The notes beneath the pieces were generated by a model. It was not told where the DNA came from. It did no database searches and saw nothing but the letters and a program-made list of their open reading frames with translations. From Microbacterium mangrovi (lineage in GTDB: Bacteria; Actinomycetota; Actinomycetes; Actinomycetales; Microbacteriaceae): DNA of 64,000 bases. This document shows positions 24,113-32,826 of this stretch, one piece after another (positions within the stretch are counted from its first letter, which is position 1; each line of letters starts with the position of its first letter). Both the position numbers and the translations under genes were made by a program. The stretch is taken from NCBI RefSeq assembly GCF_000802305.1, contig NZ_JTDK01000018.1, forward strand, positions 62,001 to 126,000, read 5' to 3'.

Positions 24113-25420
24113 ATGAAGAAGGCACTGGCACGGGGGCTCGGGCTCGGGCTCGCCGTCGTGGTCGGCCTCGGGCTGGCCGGCTGCGCCGGATCCGGTTCGA
24201 GCGGCGGCGGCGACGTCGGCAGCGGCGGCAAGTACACCGGCCCCAAGGTCGAGATCACCTTCTGGAACGGCTGGACGGGCGGTGCCGCGCCGGTGCTCGT
24301 TCCCAAGATGATCCAGAAGTTCAACTCCGAGCACAAGAACATCGTCGTCAAGGACGTCCCGCAGCAGTGGGCCGACATCGGCGCGAAGATGCCGCTGGCC
24401 ATCAAGGCCGGCAAGGGACCGGACGTCGCCGTGCTGCACGGTGACGACCTCGCCACCTACGCCGCGCAGCACCTGCTGCTGAAGGCCGACACGATCGTCA
24501 AGTCGCTCGGCTACACCGCCGACGGCTTCCCGCCCGGCGTCTACGACAAGGGCAACTACAAGGGCGCCCAGTACGCGGTGCCGTGGAGCGTCACCCCGCT
24601 CGGACTGTTCGTCAACAAGGACGTGGCATCCAAGGGCGGCGTCTCCCAGGTGCCCACCGACCAGACCTCGTACGCGGCGGCGCTGAACAAGCTCAAGGGC
24701 GCCGGCGTTCAGGGCGAGTGGGTCGACGGCTACGTGTTCACGGGTACGTTCGAGTTCGAGAGCCTCGTCTGGCAGTTCGGCGGCGACCTCTACAACAAGG
24801 ACGTCAGCAAGGCCACGTTCAATTCGGATGCCGGCGTGAAGGCGCTCACCTGGATGAACGACCTCATCTCGAAGGGCTACAGCCCCAAGAACGTCGCGCA
24901 GGACGGCAACATCAAGGCGCTGCTGGCCGGCCAGACCGCCTACAACTGGAACGGCGTCTGGCAGACCACCAACGACGCGTTCAAGGGCCTGAACTGGGAG
25001 GCCGCGCCGGTGCCGCAGATCGGTTCGCAGAAGGCGGTCTGGTCGAGCTCGACGCACTGGGTGTTCCCCGCCAACAAGGGGCAGGACAAGAACAAGACCG
25101 CCGCGGCGGCCACGTTCGTCAAGTGGATGAACGACAACTCGGCCGACTGGGCCTCGACCGGTGAGCTGCCCGCCGACAACACGGTGCGCAACGCGCCGTC
25201 GATGGTGCAGAAGTACCCGAACCTGAAGCCGTTCATCGACGAGCTGCCGTACGCCCACTACGAGACGGTCTCGCCCGGCATCAACGAGGCGAACGCGCTC
25301 ATCACCACGGCGATCAACGAGGCTCTCACCGGCAAGAAGTCGCCGAAGCAGGCTCTGGACGACGCGGCCTCGCAGGCCGACCAGATCCTCACGCAGAACC
25401 AGGCCAAGTATGGCGGTTGA
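24113..25420 (+). CDS. Carbohydrate ABC transporter solute-binding lipoprotein
   Basis: The 435-residue protein has a lipoprotein signal with lipobox LAGC (Cys24), a Gly/Ser-rich linker, and a family 1 extracellular sugar-binding fold (ITFWNGWTGG at the start of the mature domain, WNGVWQTTNDA in the C-lobe). AAAGGAGAG before the ATG is a strong ribosome site. It captures an oligosaccharide for the two permeases that follow, with the first permease overlapping its end by 11 bases. GH2 and GH43 partners point to a plant-wall or galactoside/arabinoside-type sugar, which is inference. Expression is controlled by the LacI site in its promoter. Confidence 0.93.
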   Translation: MKKALARGLGLGLAVVVGLGLAGCAGSGSSGGGDVGSGGKYTGPKVEITFWNGWTGGAAPVLVPKMIQKFNSEHKNIVVKDVPQQWADIGAKMPLAIKAGKGPDVAVLHGDDLATYAAQHLLLKADTIVKSLGYTADGFPPGVYDKGNYKGAQYAVPWSVTPLGLFVNKDVASKGGVSQVPTDQTSYAAALNKLKGAGVQGEWVDGYVFTGTFEFESLVWQFGGDLYNKDVSKATFNSDAGVKALTWMNDLISKGYSPKNVAQDGNIKALLAGQTAYNWNGVWQTTNDAFKGLNWEAAPVPQIGSQKAVWSSSTHWVFPANKGQDKNKTAAAATFVKWMNDNSADWASTGELPADNTVRNAPSMVQKYPNLKPFIDELPYAHYETVSPGINEANALITTAINEALTGKKSPKQALDDAASQADQILTQNQAKYGG

Positions 25421-26387
25421 CACCGCCGTCGGCACCGCGGTCGCCCCCCAGCCCTCCGGGGCCGGGGGGCGCACCCGGCGTCGGTCGGCGGCCACCCGCC
25501 GACGGACGCTCATGGCCTACGTCTTCCTGGCGCCGTTCCTGGTCCTGTTCCTGACATTCGTGGTCGCTCCGGCGGTCTTCGGCCTGTGGATCAGCGTGAC
25601 CGACTGGAGCCCGTTCCGAGACGTCCAGCACTTCGTCGGGCTGCAGAACTACATCGCGCTGTTCACGCCCGGATCGGCGACGTCGGGCGACTTCTGGCAG
25701 TCGATGGGCGCCACCGGCATCTTCGTGATCGCCAGCGTCCCCTTCCTCGTGGTCGTGCCGCTGCTGATCGCGATCCTGCTCAACCAGCGGATCCGGGCGG
25801 CCACCGCCTTCCGCACCGTGTTCTTCGCCCCGTACGTGCTCGGCGTCGCCGTGGTCGGCGTGATCTGGGGGTACATCCTCGACACGCAGTCCGGCATCCT
25901 GAACCACGTCCTCGCCGCGATCGGGCTGCCGGGCGACATCCCGTGGCTCGTGAACGTGCCCTGGGTCTGGATCTCCCTGGTCGGCGTCACGGTGTGGTGG
26001 ACGATGGGCCTGAACACCGTGATCTTCCTCGCCGGACTCAAGGGCATCAACGGCGACCTCTACGAGGCGGCCTCGCTCGACGGCGCCGGGGTCGTGCGCT
26101 CGTTCTGGAACGTAACCATCCCCGGGCTGCGCTCGGTGATGCTGTTCATCACGACGACGACGATCCTGGCGTCGGCGAACATGTTCGGGCAGTCCTTCAT
26201 CCTCACCCGCGGCGGCCCCGGCAACGCGACCCGCACCGCGATCATGTACATCGCCGATCAAGGTCTGTCGCAGAACAACATGGCTCCGGCATCCGCCATG
26301 AGCTACATCCTGTTCGCCTTCCTGGCGATCGTCAGCGTGATCAACTTCCGCCTGCAGCGGGAGCGAGCAGACAAGGCCCTGACATGA
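25410..26387 (+). CDS. Carbohydrate ABC transporter permease 1 (MalF/UgpA-like)
   Basis: The 325-residue inner-membrane protein has six predicted helices and the EAA loop EAASLDGAGVVRSFWNVTIP that docks onto the ATPase. Its start lies inside the end of the binding-protein gene and its stop overlaps the next start (ATGA), so the three subunits are translationally coupled. No ATP-binding subunit is encoded nearby. As in many actinobacteria, a shared MsiK/MalK-type ATPase elsewhere is expected. Confidence 0.93.
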   Translation: MAVDTAVGTAVAPQPSGAGGRTRRRSAATRRRTLMAYVFLAPFLVLFLTFVVAPAVFGLWISVTDWSPFRDVQHFVGLQNYIALFTPGSATSGDFWQSMGATGIFVIASVPFLVVVPLLIAILLNQRIRAATAFRTVFFAPYVLGVAVVGVIWGYILDTQSGILNHVLAAIGLPGDIPWLVNVPWVWISLVGVTVWWTMGLNTVIFLAGLKGINGDLYEAASLDGAGVVRSFWNVTIPGLRSVMLFITTTTILASANMFGQSFILTRGGPGNATRTAIMYIADQGLSQNNMAPASAMSYILFAFLAIVSVINFRLQRERADKALT

Positions 26388-27247
26388 CCACCCTCGCCCC
26401 CTCCACCGCCCACCGCCGGCCGTCGCGCCGCCGCGTCACCTCGACCGCCGTGCTCTACGCCGTGCTGATCGTGCTGGCGCTCGTCATCCTGCTTCCCCTG
26501 CTGTGGACCGTGATGACATCGTTCAAGACGGATGCGGATGCCGTCCGCAACCCGTACTCGCTGCCGCACCCGGTCAGCATCGACGCGTACACGACGCTCG
26601 CCAGCGGGCAGCAGCCGATCTTCCTGTGGCTGTGGAACAGCTTCGCGGCGGCGACGATCCAGACGATCCTGATCCTCGTCACGGCATCCATGGGCGCGTA
26701 CGCGCTGGCCCGGATGGACTTCGCCGGCAAGAAGATCATCTTCGGCGTGATCATCTCGACGCTGCTCGTGCCGCCGGTGGTGTTCCTGATCCCGAACTAC
26801 CTGATCGTGCAGAATCTGGGATGGCTCGACACCCTCCTGGCGATCACCGTTCCGGGCGCCGCGGGCGCGTTCGGCATCTTCTTCCTGCGGCAGTTCTTCG
26901 TGGGACTGCCGGTGGAGATCGAGGAGGCGGCGCGCATCGACGGCGCCGGTGACTTCCGCATCTTCCTGCAGGTGGTGCTGCCGCTGGCCCGGCCCGCGCT
27001 CGCGACCCTCGCGGTGCTGTCGTTCCTGAACAACTGGAACGACTTCCTGTGGCCGGTGTACGTGCTGCTCTCGCCCGAGAACATGACGCTGCAGCCGGGA
27101 CTTGCGATGCTGCAGGGCGCGTACCGCACCCACTTCGCGATCGTGATGGCCGGCGCGGTGATCGCCTCGGTGCCGGTGCTGGTGATCTTCGGATTCGCGC
27201 AGCGGCAGATCGTCGACTCGGTGGCCGGCGCCGCCGTGAAGGGATGA
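26384..27247 (+). CDS. Carbohydrate ABC transporter permease 2 (MalG/UgpE-like)
   Basis: The 287-residue protein has six membrane helices and the EAA motif EEAARIDGAGDFRIFLQVVLP, typical of the MalG/LacG half of sugar importers. The true start is the ATG at 26384 overlapping the preceding TGA; the longer frame upstream is noise. Its stop overlaps the start of the GH43 gene by four bases, extending the operon. It forms the translocation channel with permease 1. Confidence 0.93.
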   Translation: MTTLAPSTAHRRPSRRRVTSTAVLYAVLIVLALVILLPLLWTVMTSFKTDADAVRNPYSLPHPVSIDAYTTLASGQQPIFLWLWNSFAAATIQTILILVTASMGAYALARMDFAGKKIIFGVIISTLLVPPVVFLIPNYLIVQNLGWLDTLLAITVPGAAGAFGIFFLRQFFVGLPVEIEEAARIDGAGDFRIFLQVVLPLARPALATLAVLSFLNNWNDFLWPVYVLLSPENMTLQPGLAMLQGAYRTHFAIVMAGAVIASVPVLVIFGFAQRQIVDSVAGAAVKG

Positions 27248-28203
27248 TGCGTCGGCGGGTCGGCGCCGTCGCGGTGCTGGCGTGCGTGGTCGTGCTGCTG
27301 GGCGGATGCGCGGGCTCTCGGCCGGGGGTCGGTGCTTCGCCGTCGGGTGGCTCCGCGGCATCCTTCGTGATCGACGCGGACTTCCCGGATCCTGACGTGC
27401 TGAGGACGGATGTCGAGTACGTCGCGTACGCGACCGGGACGTACGGGGTGAACCTGCAGAGTGCAACGAGCCCGGACCTGACGTCGTGGACGGTGTCGGG
27501 GGAGGACCCGCTGCCGAAACTGCCGGCCTGGGCATCCACCGGGCGCACATGGGCGCCGGACGTCTCGGAGATCGGCGGACGTACCGTCATGTACTTCGCC
27601 GCCGAGCACACGGGCTCCGGCAAGCAGTGCATCGGGGTCGCGACGAGCCCCTCGCCGACCGGGGCGTTCACGCCGGCCGGGGGAGCGCCGCTGGTGTGTC
27701 CGCTCGCCCAGGGAGGGGCGATCGATCCCAGCACGTTCGTGGACGGCGACGGCTCGCGGTACCTGCTGTGGAAGACCGACGGCAACTGCTGCGGACTCGA
27801 CACCTGGATCGAGATCGCGCGGCTGTCGGATGACGGACTCTCGCTGGTCGGGCCGGTGCACCGGCTCATCGACCGGTCGCTGCCGTGGGAGGGGAACCTC
27901 GTCGAGGCGCCGACCCTGGTGAAGCACGGCGGCCGGTACGCCCTCTTCTATTCTGCGAACGATTACTCCGGCGACCACTACGCGATCGGCGTCGCCTGGG
28001 CCGACTCCCTGTTCGGGCCATACCGCAAGCAGGCGCAGCCGGTGCTGTCGACGGCGCTGAGCCACGGGCGCTATCGCGGCCCCGGCGGACAGGACGTGGT
28101 GGGCGACACCCTGGTGTTCCACTCGTGGGACGAGCAGTACATCTACCGCGGGATGAACACCGCCCGGATCACGTGGGGCGCGAAGCAGGTTCGTGCGGGC
28201 TGA
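27244..28203 (+). CDS. Lipoprotein glycoside hydrolase family 43-like
   Basis: The 319-residue protein carries a lipobox (LLGGC, Cys22) and a five-bladed propeller of GH43 type. FPDPDV holds the likely general base Asp49, DPSTF a middle Asp (the transition-state Asp position), and VEAPTL the acid Glu near residue 221. GH43 enzymes are mostly arabinanases, arabinofuranosidases or xylosidases. The lipid anchor places it outside the membrane, where it would trim the glycan before import by the overlapping ABC genes. An extra ATG three bases downstream is possible as start. Substrate within the family is uncertain. Confidence 0.85.
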   Translation: MMRRRVGAVAVLACVVVLLGGCAGSRPGVGASPSGGSAASFVIDADFPDPDVLRTDVEYVAYATGTYGVNLQSATSPDLTSWTVSGEDPLPKLPAWASTGRTWAPDVSEIGGRTVMYFAAEHTGSGKQCIGVATSPSPTGAFTPAGGAPLVCPLAQGGAIDPSTFVDGDGSRYLLWKTDGNCCGLDTWIEIARLSDDGLSLVGPVHRLIDRSLPWEGNLVEAPTLVKHGGRYALFYSANDYSGDHYAIGVAWADSLFGPYRKQAQPVLSTALSHGRYRGPGGQDVVGDTLVFHSWDEQYIYRGMNTARITWGAKQVRAG

Positions 28204-28258
28204 GCTTGTCGAAGCCCATGACCGGGGGGTTGCCCTTCGACAGGCTCAGGGCGCCTGG
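28196..28258. repeat. Palindromic repeat family A, full copy
   Basis: GCTGAGCTTGTCGAAGCCC and CTTCGACAGGCTCAGGG form a stem with a 14-base loop between the convergent GH43 and immunity genes, where it may also end transcription. The right edge codes for the last residues of the immunity protein (GLPDQAP). Related copies are at 30530, 33956, 48887 and 56434. Confidence 0.85.
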
Positions 28259-29217
28259 TCGGGTAGTCCGCGGGGCTCGGAGAGTTCGGTGGAGAGGTCG
28301 AGTTCCCGGCGCGAGTACGCATCGGGGACCTCGCCGGTCCGGTAGTAGGTGTCGAAGATGGCGGCGGCTTCGTCGGCCGTGAACACCTCGTTGGAGAACA
28401 CGCGCACGGCACGTTTGGAGTTGATGGGGATCAGGACGGTGGGGCCGCTGTCCGGGCTGTCGCGATGTCCGAGTGTGAACAGGCGTCCTGATCCGTCGGC
28501 GGCGGGGACGGCGAATTCGATGGTCATCTGGTCCTCGGAGCCGCCGGCCTGGATGAAGTAGCCGTCGTGGTCGCGCAGGTCGTCCGGGTTGGTCATCCGC
28601 CAGATGGAGTACGTGTACCGGCGTTTCCCGTCGGCCTGGTGCAGGATCTCCGACAAGTGCTCGGCGATCGGCTTCCCCCGACCGGTGAGGTAACCGTACT
28701 CACCCCCGTTGAAGCTCTCCGCATGCGACCACAGCGGCGCTACCCGGACGGTGTCCGCGGGGTCGCTCCCACGCAGCTGGTACGGCTGGGCGACGGCGTT
28801 GGTGAGGTAGTACGTGTAGAAGATCGCCGCTGCCTCGTCGGCGGTGAAGACCTCGTTGGAGAACACCCGCACCGCGGCCGTGTCTCCGACACGAACCTCG
28901 ATGCGGCCACCGTCATTCGTGCCGGGCTGACCCACGACATGCAGGCGGACCGCGCCGTCAGCGCAGCGCAGCGTCACCGTGATCACCAGCGCCCCGGCTG
29001 ACCCGGACGCCTCGATGAACAGCTCGCTCCGGTCCCTCGCACGCACCGCGCTGCTCTCCGGATTCGTCACTCGCCACATCGTGTACGTGAAGTCGTCCCG
29101 CCCGTTCAGTCCCCCCAGCACCACCCCGAAGTGATCCGGAATCGGGTGGAAGGTGTCCGTGACGTACCCGGTCATGGTTCGGTCGAAGGTCTCGGCGTGC
29201 GTTCCGTGAATCCGCAT
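28246..29217 (-). CDS. Putative T7SS-toxin immunity protein, two-domain (copy 1)
   Basis: The 323-residue protein starts at MRIHGTHAETF, two bases after the stop of the WXG100 gene. It is built of two related halves of about 150 residues. Both contain a TY(T/S)(M/I)WR-x-TNP strand, an FI(E/Q)A strand, an R(L)-x-TLG/VVG strand and the nearly identical RVFSNEVFTADEAAAIF helix, ending in YYxT and a Tyr-rich tail. I do not recognise the family with certainty; the helix plus closing strand recalls Imm1-type immunity proteins. Location at the end of a toxin operon supports immunity. The C-terminal GLPDQAP is encoded by a palindromic repeat and is absent in the other two copies. Confidence 0.6.
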   Translation of the reverse strand: MRIHGTHAETFDRTMTGYVTDTFHPIPDHFGVVLGGLNGRDDFTYTMWRVTNPESSAVRARDRSELFIEASGSAGALVITVTLRCADGAVRLHVVGQPGTNDGGRIEVRVGDTAAVRVFSNEVFTADEAAAIFYTYYLTNAVAQPYQLRGSDPADTVRVAPLWSHAESFNGGEYGYLTGRGKPIAEHLSEILHQADGKRRYTYSIWRMTNPDDLRDHDGYFIQAGGSEDQMTIEFAVPAADGSGRLFTLGHRDSPDSGPTVLIPINSKRAVRVFSNEVFTADEAAAIFDTYYRTGEVPDAYSRRELDLSTELSEPRGLPDQAP

Positions 29218-29219
29218 GA

Positions 29220-29504
29220 TTACATCCAGACGTTCGCGGCTCGGGCGGAGGTTTCCAGGGAGATCTGGTTGGCGGTGTTCAGTCGTCGGGTGGCGTCGGC
29301 GAGGGCGTCCTTCATCCGGGTCAGTGCGGTGGTCCATTGCCGGTGGGCGTGGTCGTAGGCGGTGCGGGCTGCGCCGTCCCAGCCGTCGCGAAGCCGAGAG
29401 GCTTCGTCATCGAGGGTGGCGAGCTGGTCTTCGAGATTCCGCACAGTCAGGGCGAGGATGCTGACGAGCTCGGCGACCGAGGCATGACTGATCCGGATCC
29501 TCAT
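29220..29504 (-). CDS. WXG100 (ESAT-6-like) family protein
   Basis: The 94-residue helical hairpin has the turn motif W-D-G (LRDGWDGAARTAYDHA) in the middle, preceded and followed by long amphipathic helices (RNLEDQLATLDDEASRL and RMKDALADATRRLNTAN). This is typical of WXG100 proteins secreted by or partnering with type VII systems. It lacks a clear C-terminal YxxxD/E motif. Its ATG overlaps the stop of the broken immunity copy by four bases, so it is part of the same operon. It may be a second effector partner or the remnant of another toxin module. Confidence 0.8.
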   Translation of the reverse strand: MRIRISHASVAELVSILALTVRNLEDQLATLDDEASRLRDGWDGAARTAYDHAHRQWTTALTRMKDALADATRRLNTANQISLETSARAANVWM

Positions 29505-30450
29505 CGCGGCTCGGAGAGTTCGATGGAGAGGTCGAGTTCGCGGCGGCTGTAGGTGTCGGGGATCTCGCCGGTGCGGTAGTAGGTGTCGAAGATGGCGGCG
29601 GCCTCGTCGGCGGTGAACTCCTCGTTGGAGAACACGCGCACGGCACGTTTGGAGTTGATGGGGATCAGGACGGTGGGGCCGCTGTCCGGGCTGTCGCGAT
29701 GTCCGAGTGTGAACAGGCGTCCTGATCCGTCGGCGGCGGGGATCGCGAACTCGATGGTCATCTGCTGGGCGGAGCCGCCTGCCTGGATGAAGTACCCGTC
29801 GTGGTCGCGCAGGTCGTCCGGGTTGGTCATCCGCCAGATCGAGTACGTGTACCGGCGTTTCCCGTCGGCCTGGTGCAGGATCTCCGACAGATGCTCGGCG
29901 ATCGGTTTCCCTCGACCGGTGAGGTACTTGTACTCGCCGCCGTTGTAGCTCTCCGCATGCGACCACAGCGGGGGGACTCGGACGGTGTCCGCGGGTTCGC
30001 TCGCCCGTAGCTGGTAGGGCTGGGCGATCTGATCGGTGAGGTAGTAGGTGTAGAAGATCGCCGCTGCCTCGTCGGCGGTGAAGACCTCGTTCGAGAAGAC
30101 CCGCACGGCGGCCGTGTCTCCGACGCGAACCTCGATGCGGCCACCGTCATTCGCACCGGAACGACCCACGACATATGGGTGGACCGCGCCGTCGGGTCCG
30201 CGCAGCGTCACCGTGATCACCAGCGCCTCAGCTGACCGGACGCTTCGATGAACAGCTCGTTCCGGTCCCTCGCGCGCACCACGCTGCTCTCCGGATTCGT
30301 CACTCGCGACATCGTGTACGTGAATCGGTGGATGCCGTCTCGCAGGCTCAACACTCGGCGCAGTTGGTCAGGAATCGGCGCGATCCTGTCCGTAATGTAG
30401 CCGGTCAGGCTTCCGTCGAAGCTCTCCGCGTGTGTTCCGTGAATCGTCAT
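29501..30450 (-). pseudogene. Immunity protein copy 2, broken by a one-base deletion
   Basis: The frame beginning MTIHGTHAESF stops after IEASGQLRRW, and the rest continues in another frame from VITVTLRGPDGA to ELSEPR. Comparison with copy 1 shows that it reads CGTCCGGGTCAGC where this gene has CGTCCGGTCAGC (minus strand). One G is missing near base 30236. Restoring it gives a full two-domain protein of about 316 residues. The remainder is well preserved, so the loss looks recent, or it could be a phase-variation or sequencing effect. Translational coupling to the WXG100 gene would be reached only after the frameshift. Confidence 0.85.
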
Positions 30451-30529
30451 GGGGTCTCCTTAACTCACCATCCGTCTGTTCGAGGAATTCGACCACGGTG
30501 CCGGGAGGGCCGCGTTGACGCCTGTTCTT

Positions 30530-30600
30530 GCGGGCTGAGCTTGTCGAAGCCCATGACCCGGGGGTTGCCCTTCGACAGGCTCAGGGCGCCTGGTCGGGAA
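30530..30600. repeat. Palindromic repeat family A, second full copy
   Basis: GCTGAGCTTGTCGAAGCCC, a 15-base loop, then CTTCGACAGGCTCAGGG, nearly identical with the copy at 28196. It separates immunity copies 3 and 2 inside the toxin operon and could lower read-through between them. Confidence 0.85.
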
Positions 30601-30601
30601 G

Positions 30602-31552
30602 TCATCGTGGCTCCGACAGCTCGGTGGACAGGTCGAGTTCGCGGCGCGTGTAGGTGTCGGGGATCTCGCCGGTGCGGTAGTAGGTGTCGAAGATGGCGGC
30701 GGCCTCGTCGGCGGTGAACACCTCGTTGGAGAACACGCGCACGGCACGCTTCGAGTTGATAGGGATCAGGACGGTGGGTTCGCCGGCCGGGGTGCCGCGG
30801 TGTCCGAGTGTGAAGAGGCGTCCTGATCCCTCGGCGGCGGGGACGGCGAACTCGATGGTCAGTTGCCGGGCGGAGCCGCCGGCCTGGATGAAGTACCCGT
30901 CGTGGTCACGCAAGTCGTCCGGGTTGGTCATCCGCCAGATCGAGTACGTGTACCGGCGCTTTCCGTCGGCCTCATGCAGGATCTCCGACAAGTGTTCCGG
31001 GATCGATTTCCCTCGGCCGGTGAGGTACCGGTACTCACCCCCGTTGAAGCTCTCCGCATGCGACCAGGGCAATGGAACTCGAAACACATCTTCGGGATTC
31101 GTCTCGCGCAGCTGGTAGGGCTGGGCGACCGCGTTCGTGAGGTAGTAGGTGTAGAAGATCGCCGCTGCTTCGTCGAGTCCGAACACCTCGTTCGGTGACA
31201 CGAGGGTGGCTTGCCCTGGTCCGATGGGGATCGTGACCGGGGACCCCGCGTGGGCGCCGGGCCGCCCCACCGTGTACAGGCGGAGCGTGCCGTGCGGGTC
31301 CGGCTGACGCACCCGGATCGTCATGGCGTCTGCGGTACCCAACGCCTCGAGATAGACCTCCACAACAGCGTTTGGATGAACGACGGATGCCGAAGGGTCC
31401 GGTGTCGGCCAGATCCTGTAAGTCGCCTCTTCCAGTCCGTCCAGGTTGCTGAGCAGCACACGGAGCTCGTCTGGGATCGGGTAGAAAGCATCCGTCACAA
31501 AGCCGTACGAACCGTACGGTGTCCTCTGCGCGTGCGAATGCTGAGTGCTCAT
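30602..31552 (-). CDS. Putative T7SS-toxin immunity protein, two-domain (copy 3)
   Basis: The 316-residue protein is the paralogue next to the toxin; its ATG overlaps the toxin stop by four bases, the position of a cognate immunity gene. The C-terminal half is almost identical with copies 1 and 2 (YSIWRMTNPDDLRDHDGYF, FTADEAAAIFDTYYRTGE). The N-terminal half has diverged (VFGLDEAAAIFYTYYLTN, TYRIWPTPDPS). This pattern suggests that the N-terminal domain specialises while the C-terminal domain is homogenised by gene conversion. There is no signal or membrane segment, so it acts in the cytoplasm. Family unassigned. Confidence 0.65.
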   Translation of the reverse strand: MSTQHSHAQRTPYGSYGFVTDAFYPIPDELRVLLSNLDGLEEATYRIWPTPDPSASVVHPNAVVEVYLEALGTADAMTIRVRQPDPHGTLRLYTVGRPGAHAGSPVTIPIGPGQATLVSPNEVFGLDEAAAIFYTYYLTNAVAQPYQLRETNPEDVFRVPLPWSHAESFNGGEYRYLTGRGKSIPEHLSEILHEADGKRRYTYSIWRMTNPDDLRDHDGYFIQAGGSARQLTIEFAVPAAEGSGRLFTLGHRGTPAGEPTVLIPINSKRAVRVFSNEVFTADEAAAIFDTYYRTGEIPDTYTRRELDLSTELSEPR

Positions 31553-32826
31553 TTCAGTAACTCCTTGACGACCTTCGTGATACTGATGCGCTCACCGTTC
31601 AGCGTCGCACGAGCGGGCGTACCCGCGTTGACAGCATCGTCGAACTCCCGTTGCGTGCTCGACGATGAGCTGTATCGCTCGACCGCGGAACCGGACTTCA
31701 CCTCGACCGCCGTGTAGGTTCCATCCGGGTTCTTGAAGAGCCCGTCATAGTACCGACCACCCGCCTGAGGCGATCCATCGAAGTTCGCTCGCACCTTGTT
31801 CCGGATCACCTTAACCTTGCGGGCCCGAGCGACATTTTCCAGACCTTCCTTCTCTTTGTCCTCCCACGGCTTCTTCTCCTGCCCTTTGGCCCAGTGGCCG
31901 CGTTCGTCTCGGCCGTCGCCGCGGTCGATGCCGTGGTTCCGCTCGGCTTCGCTGAGCCAGCGGCCGGTCGCGTCACCGATCATCCCGGCGCCGGCGGCGG
32001 CGAGGCCCGCGCCTTGGGCGGCGGCGGGGATGCCGGCGAGGGCACCGGCGCCCGTCACCGACACACCGCCCCCGCCGACGGTGACCGCGGCGCCGCCCAC
32101 GACGAGGGCGGCCCCGCCGAGCAGTTCGAGGAGGATGTCGGGATGCTGACCGAGCGTCCTCGCTGCGGTGGAGAGGAAATCCATGAGCGACTGGAACGGC
32201 TGCACCACGACGTCGACGAACAGCCGCGTCGCCGTCGCCTGGACGGCGGACTGCCGCTCCGTCTGCGTCAACGGCATCTTCGCGGCCGCGGCGGCCTCGT
32301 CCAGAGCTGCCGTGCAGTCGCGGGCGAACACGTCCAGCGTCATCCGGGCGTGGAAGAGCACATCGCGTGCGGCCTGGTGCGCCGTCCCGGACGGGTCCTG
32401 GAAGGGCACGTCCAGGGTGAGGCTCCGCATCCCCTGCCCGGCCCTCAGGCGGCGCACCTGCTCCTGGTGCGCAGCCATCGCCGCTATGCCCAGCGCCTCG
32501 GCCTCGTCCCACATCGTGATGGCCCGGTCGGCTTCGTGCTGAGCCCACTCCAGCGCGTCCGCGTAGGTGTACAGGGCGTGCGCCCCCGCAGTGAGATGCT
32601 CGCCGGTGTGCTGCCAGTGCAGCAACTGCCTGTCATAGCGGGCCAGGTACCGGTCGTAGGCGTGCCCCTTCCACGACCCGTCGTCGTCCAACTTCGACAG
32701 ATCGGCGCGGACCGACTCCGAGGCGTGAGCGCGCGACTTCCATTCCTCCGCCGCCGCCCGAATGCTCGACACCGACCCGGGGACGAGGTCGACAGGGTCA
32801 CGGGTCTGCCCGAGCTCCCACGTCAT
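31549..32826 (-). CDS. T7SS-secreted polymorphic toxin with PD-(D/E)XK nuclease tip
   Basis: The 425-residue protein has an N-terminal helical domain of the putative T7SS-signal type (WKGHAYDRYLARYD near residues 52-65), a long helical middle, a Gly/Ala-rich segment (~238-290) as in other secreted toxins, and a C-terminal toxin domain. The tip contains Asp361 (YYDGLF) and Glu375-Val-Lys377 (VEVKSG), a D-x13-ExK restriction-endonuclease-like active site, so DNA or RNA cleavage in rival cells is predicted. It overlaps by four bases both the small WXG-like gene before it and the immunity gene after it. No ESX secretion machinery lies in the window. Confidence 0.8.
   Translation of the reverse strand: MTWELGQTRDPVDLVPGSVSSIRAAAEEWKSRAHASESVRADLSKLDDDGSWKGHAYDRYLARYDRQLLHWQHTGEHLTAGAHALYTYADALEWAQHEADRAITMWDEAEALGIAAMAAHQEQVRRLRAGQGMRSLTLDVPFQDPSGTAHQAARDVLFHARMTLDVFARDCTAALDEAAAAAKMPLTQTERQSAVQATATRLFVDVVVQPFQSLMDFLSTAARTLGQHPDILLELLGGAALVVGGAAVTVGGGGVSVTGAGALAGIPAAAQGAGLAAAGAGMIGDATGRWLSEAERNHGIDRGDGRDERGHWAKGQEKKPWEDKEKEGLENVARARKVKVIRNKVRANFDGSPQAGGRYYDGLFKNPDGTYTAVEVKSGSAVERYSSSSSTQREFDDAVNAGTPARATLNGERISITKVVKELLK

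Noticed and set aside
23975..25513. 512-residue antisense frame opposite the sugar-binding protein gene
   Set aside because: It mirrors a gene with lipobox and clear family motifs; the translation is Val/Arg/Asp low complexity.
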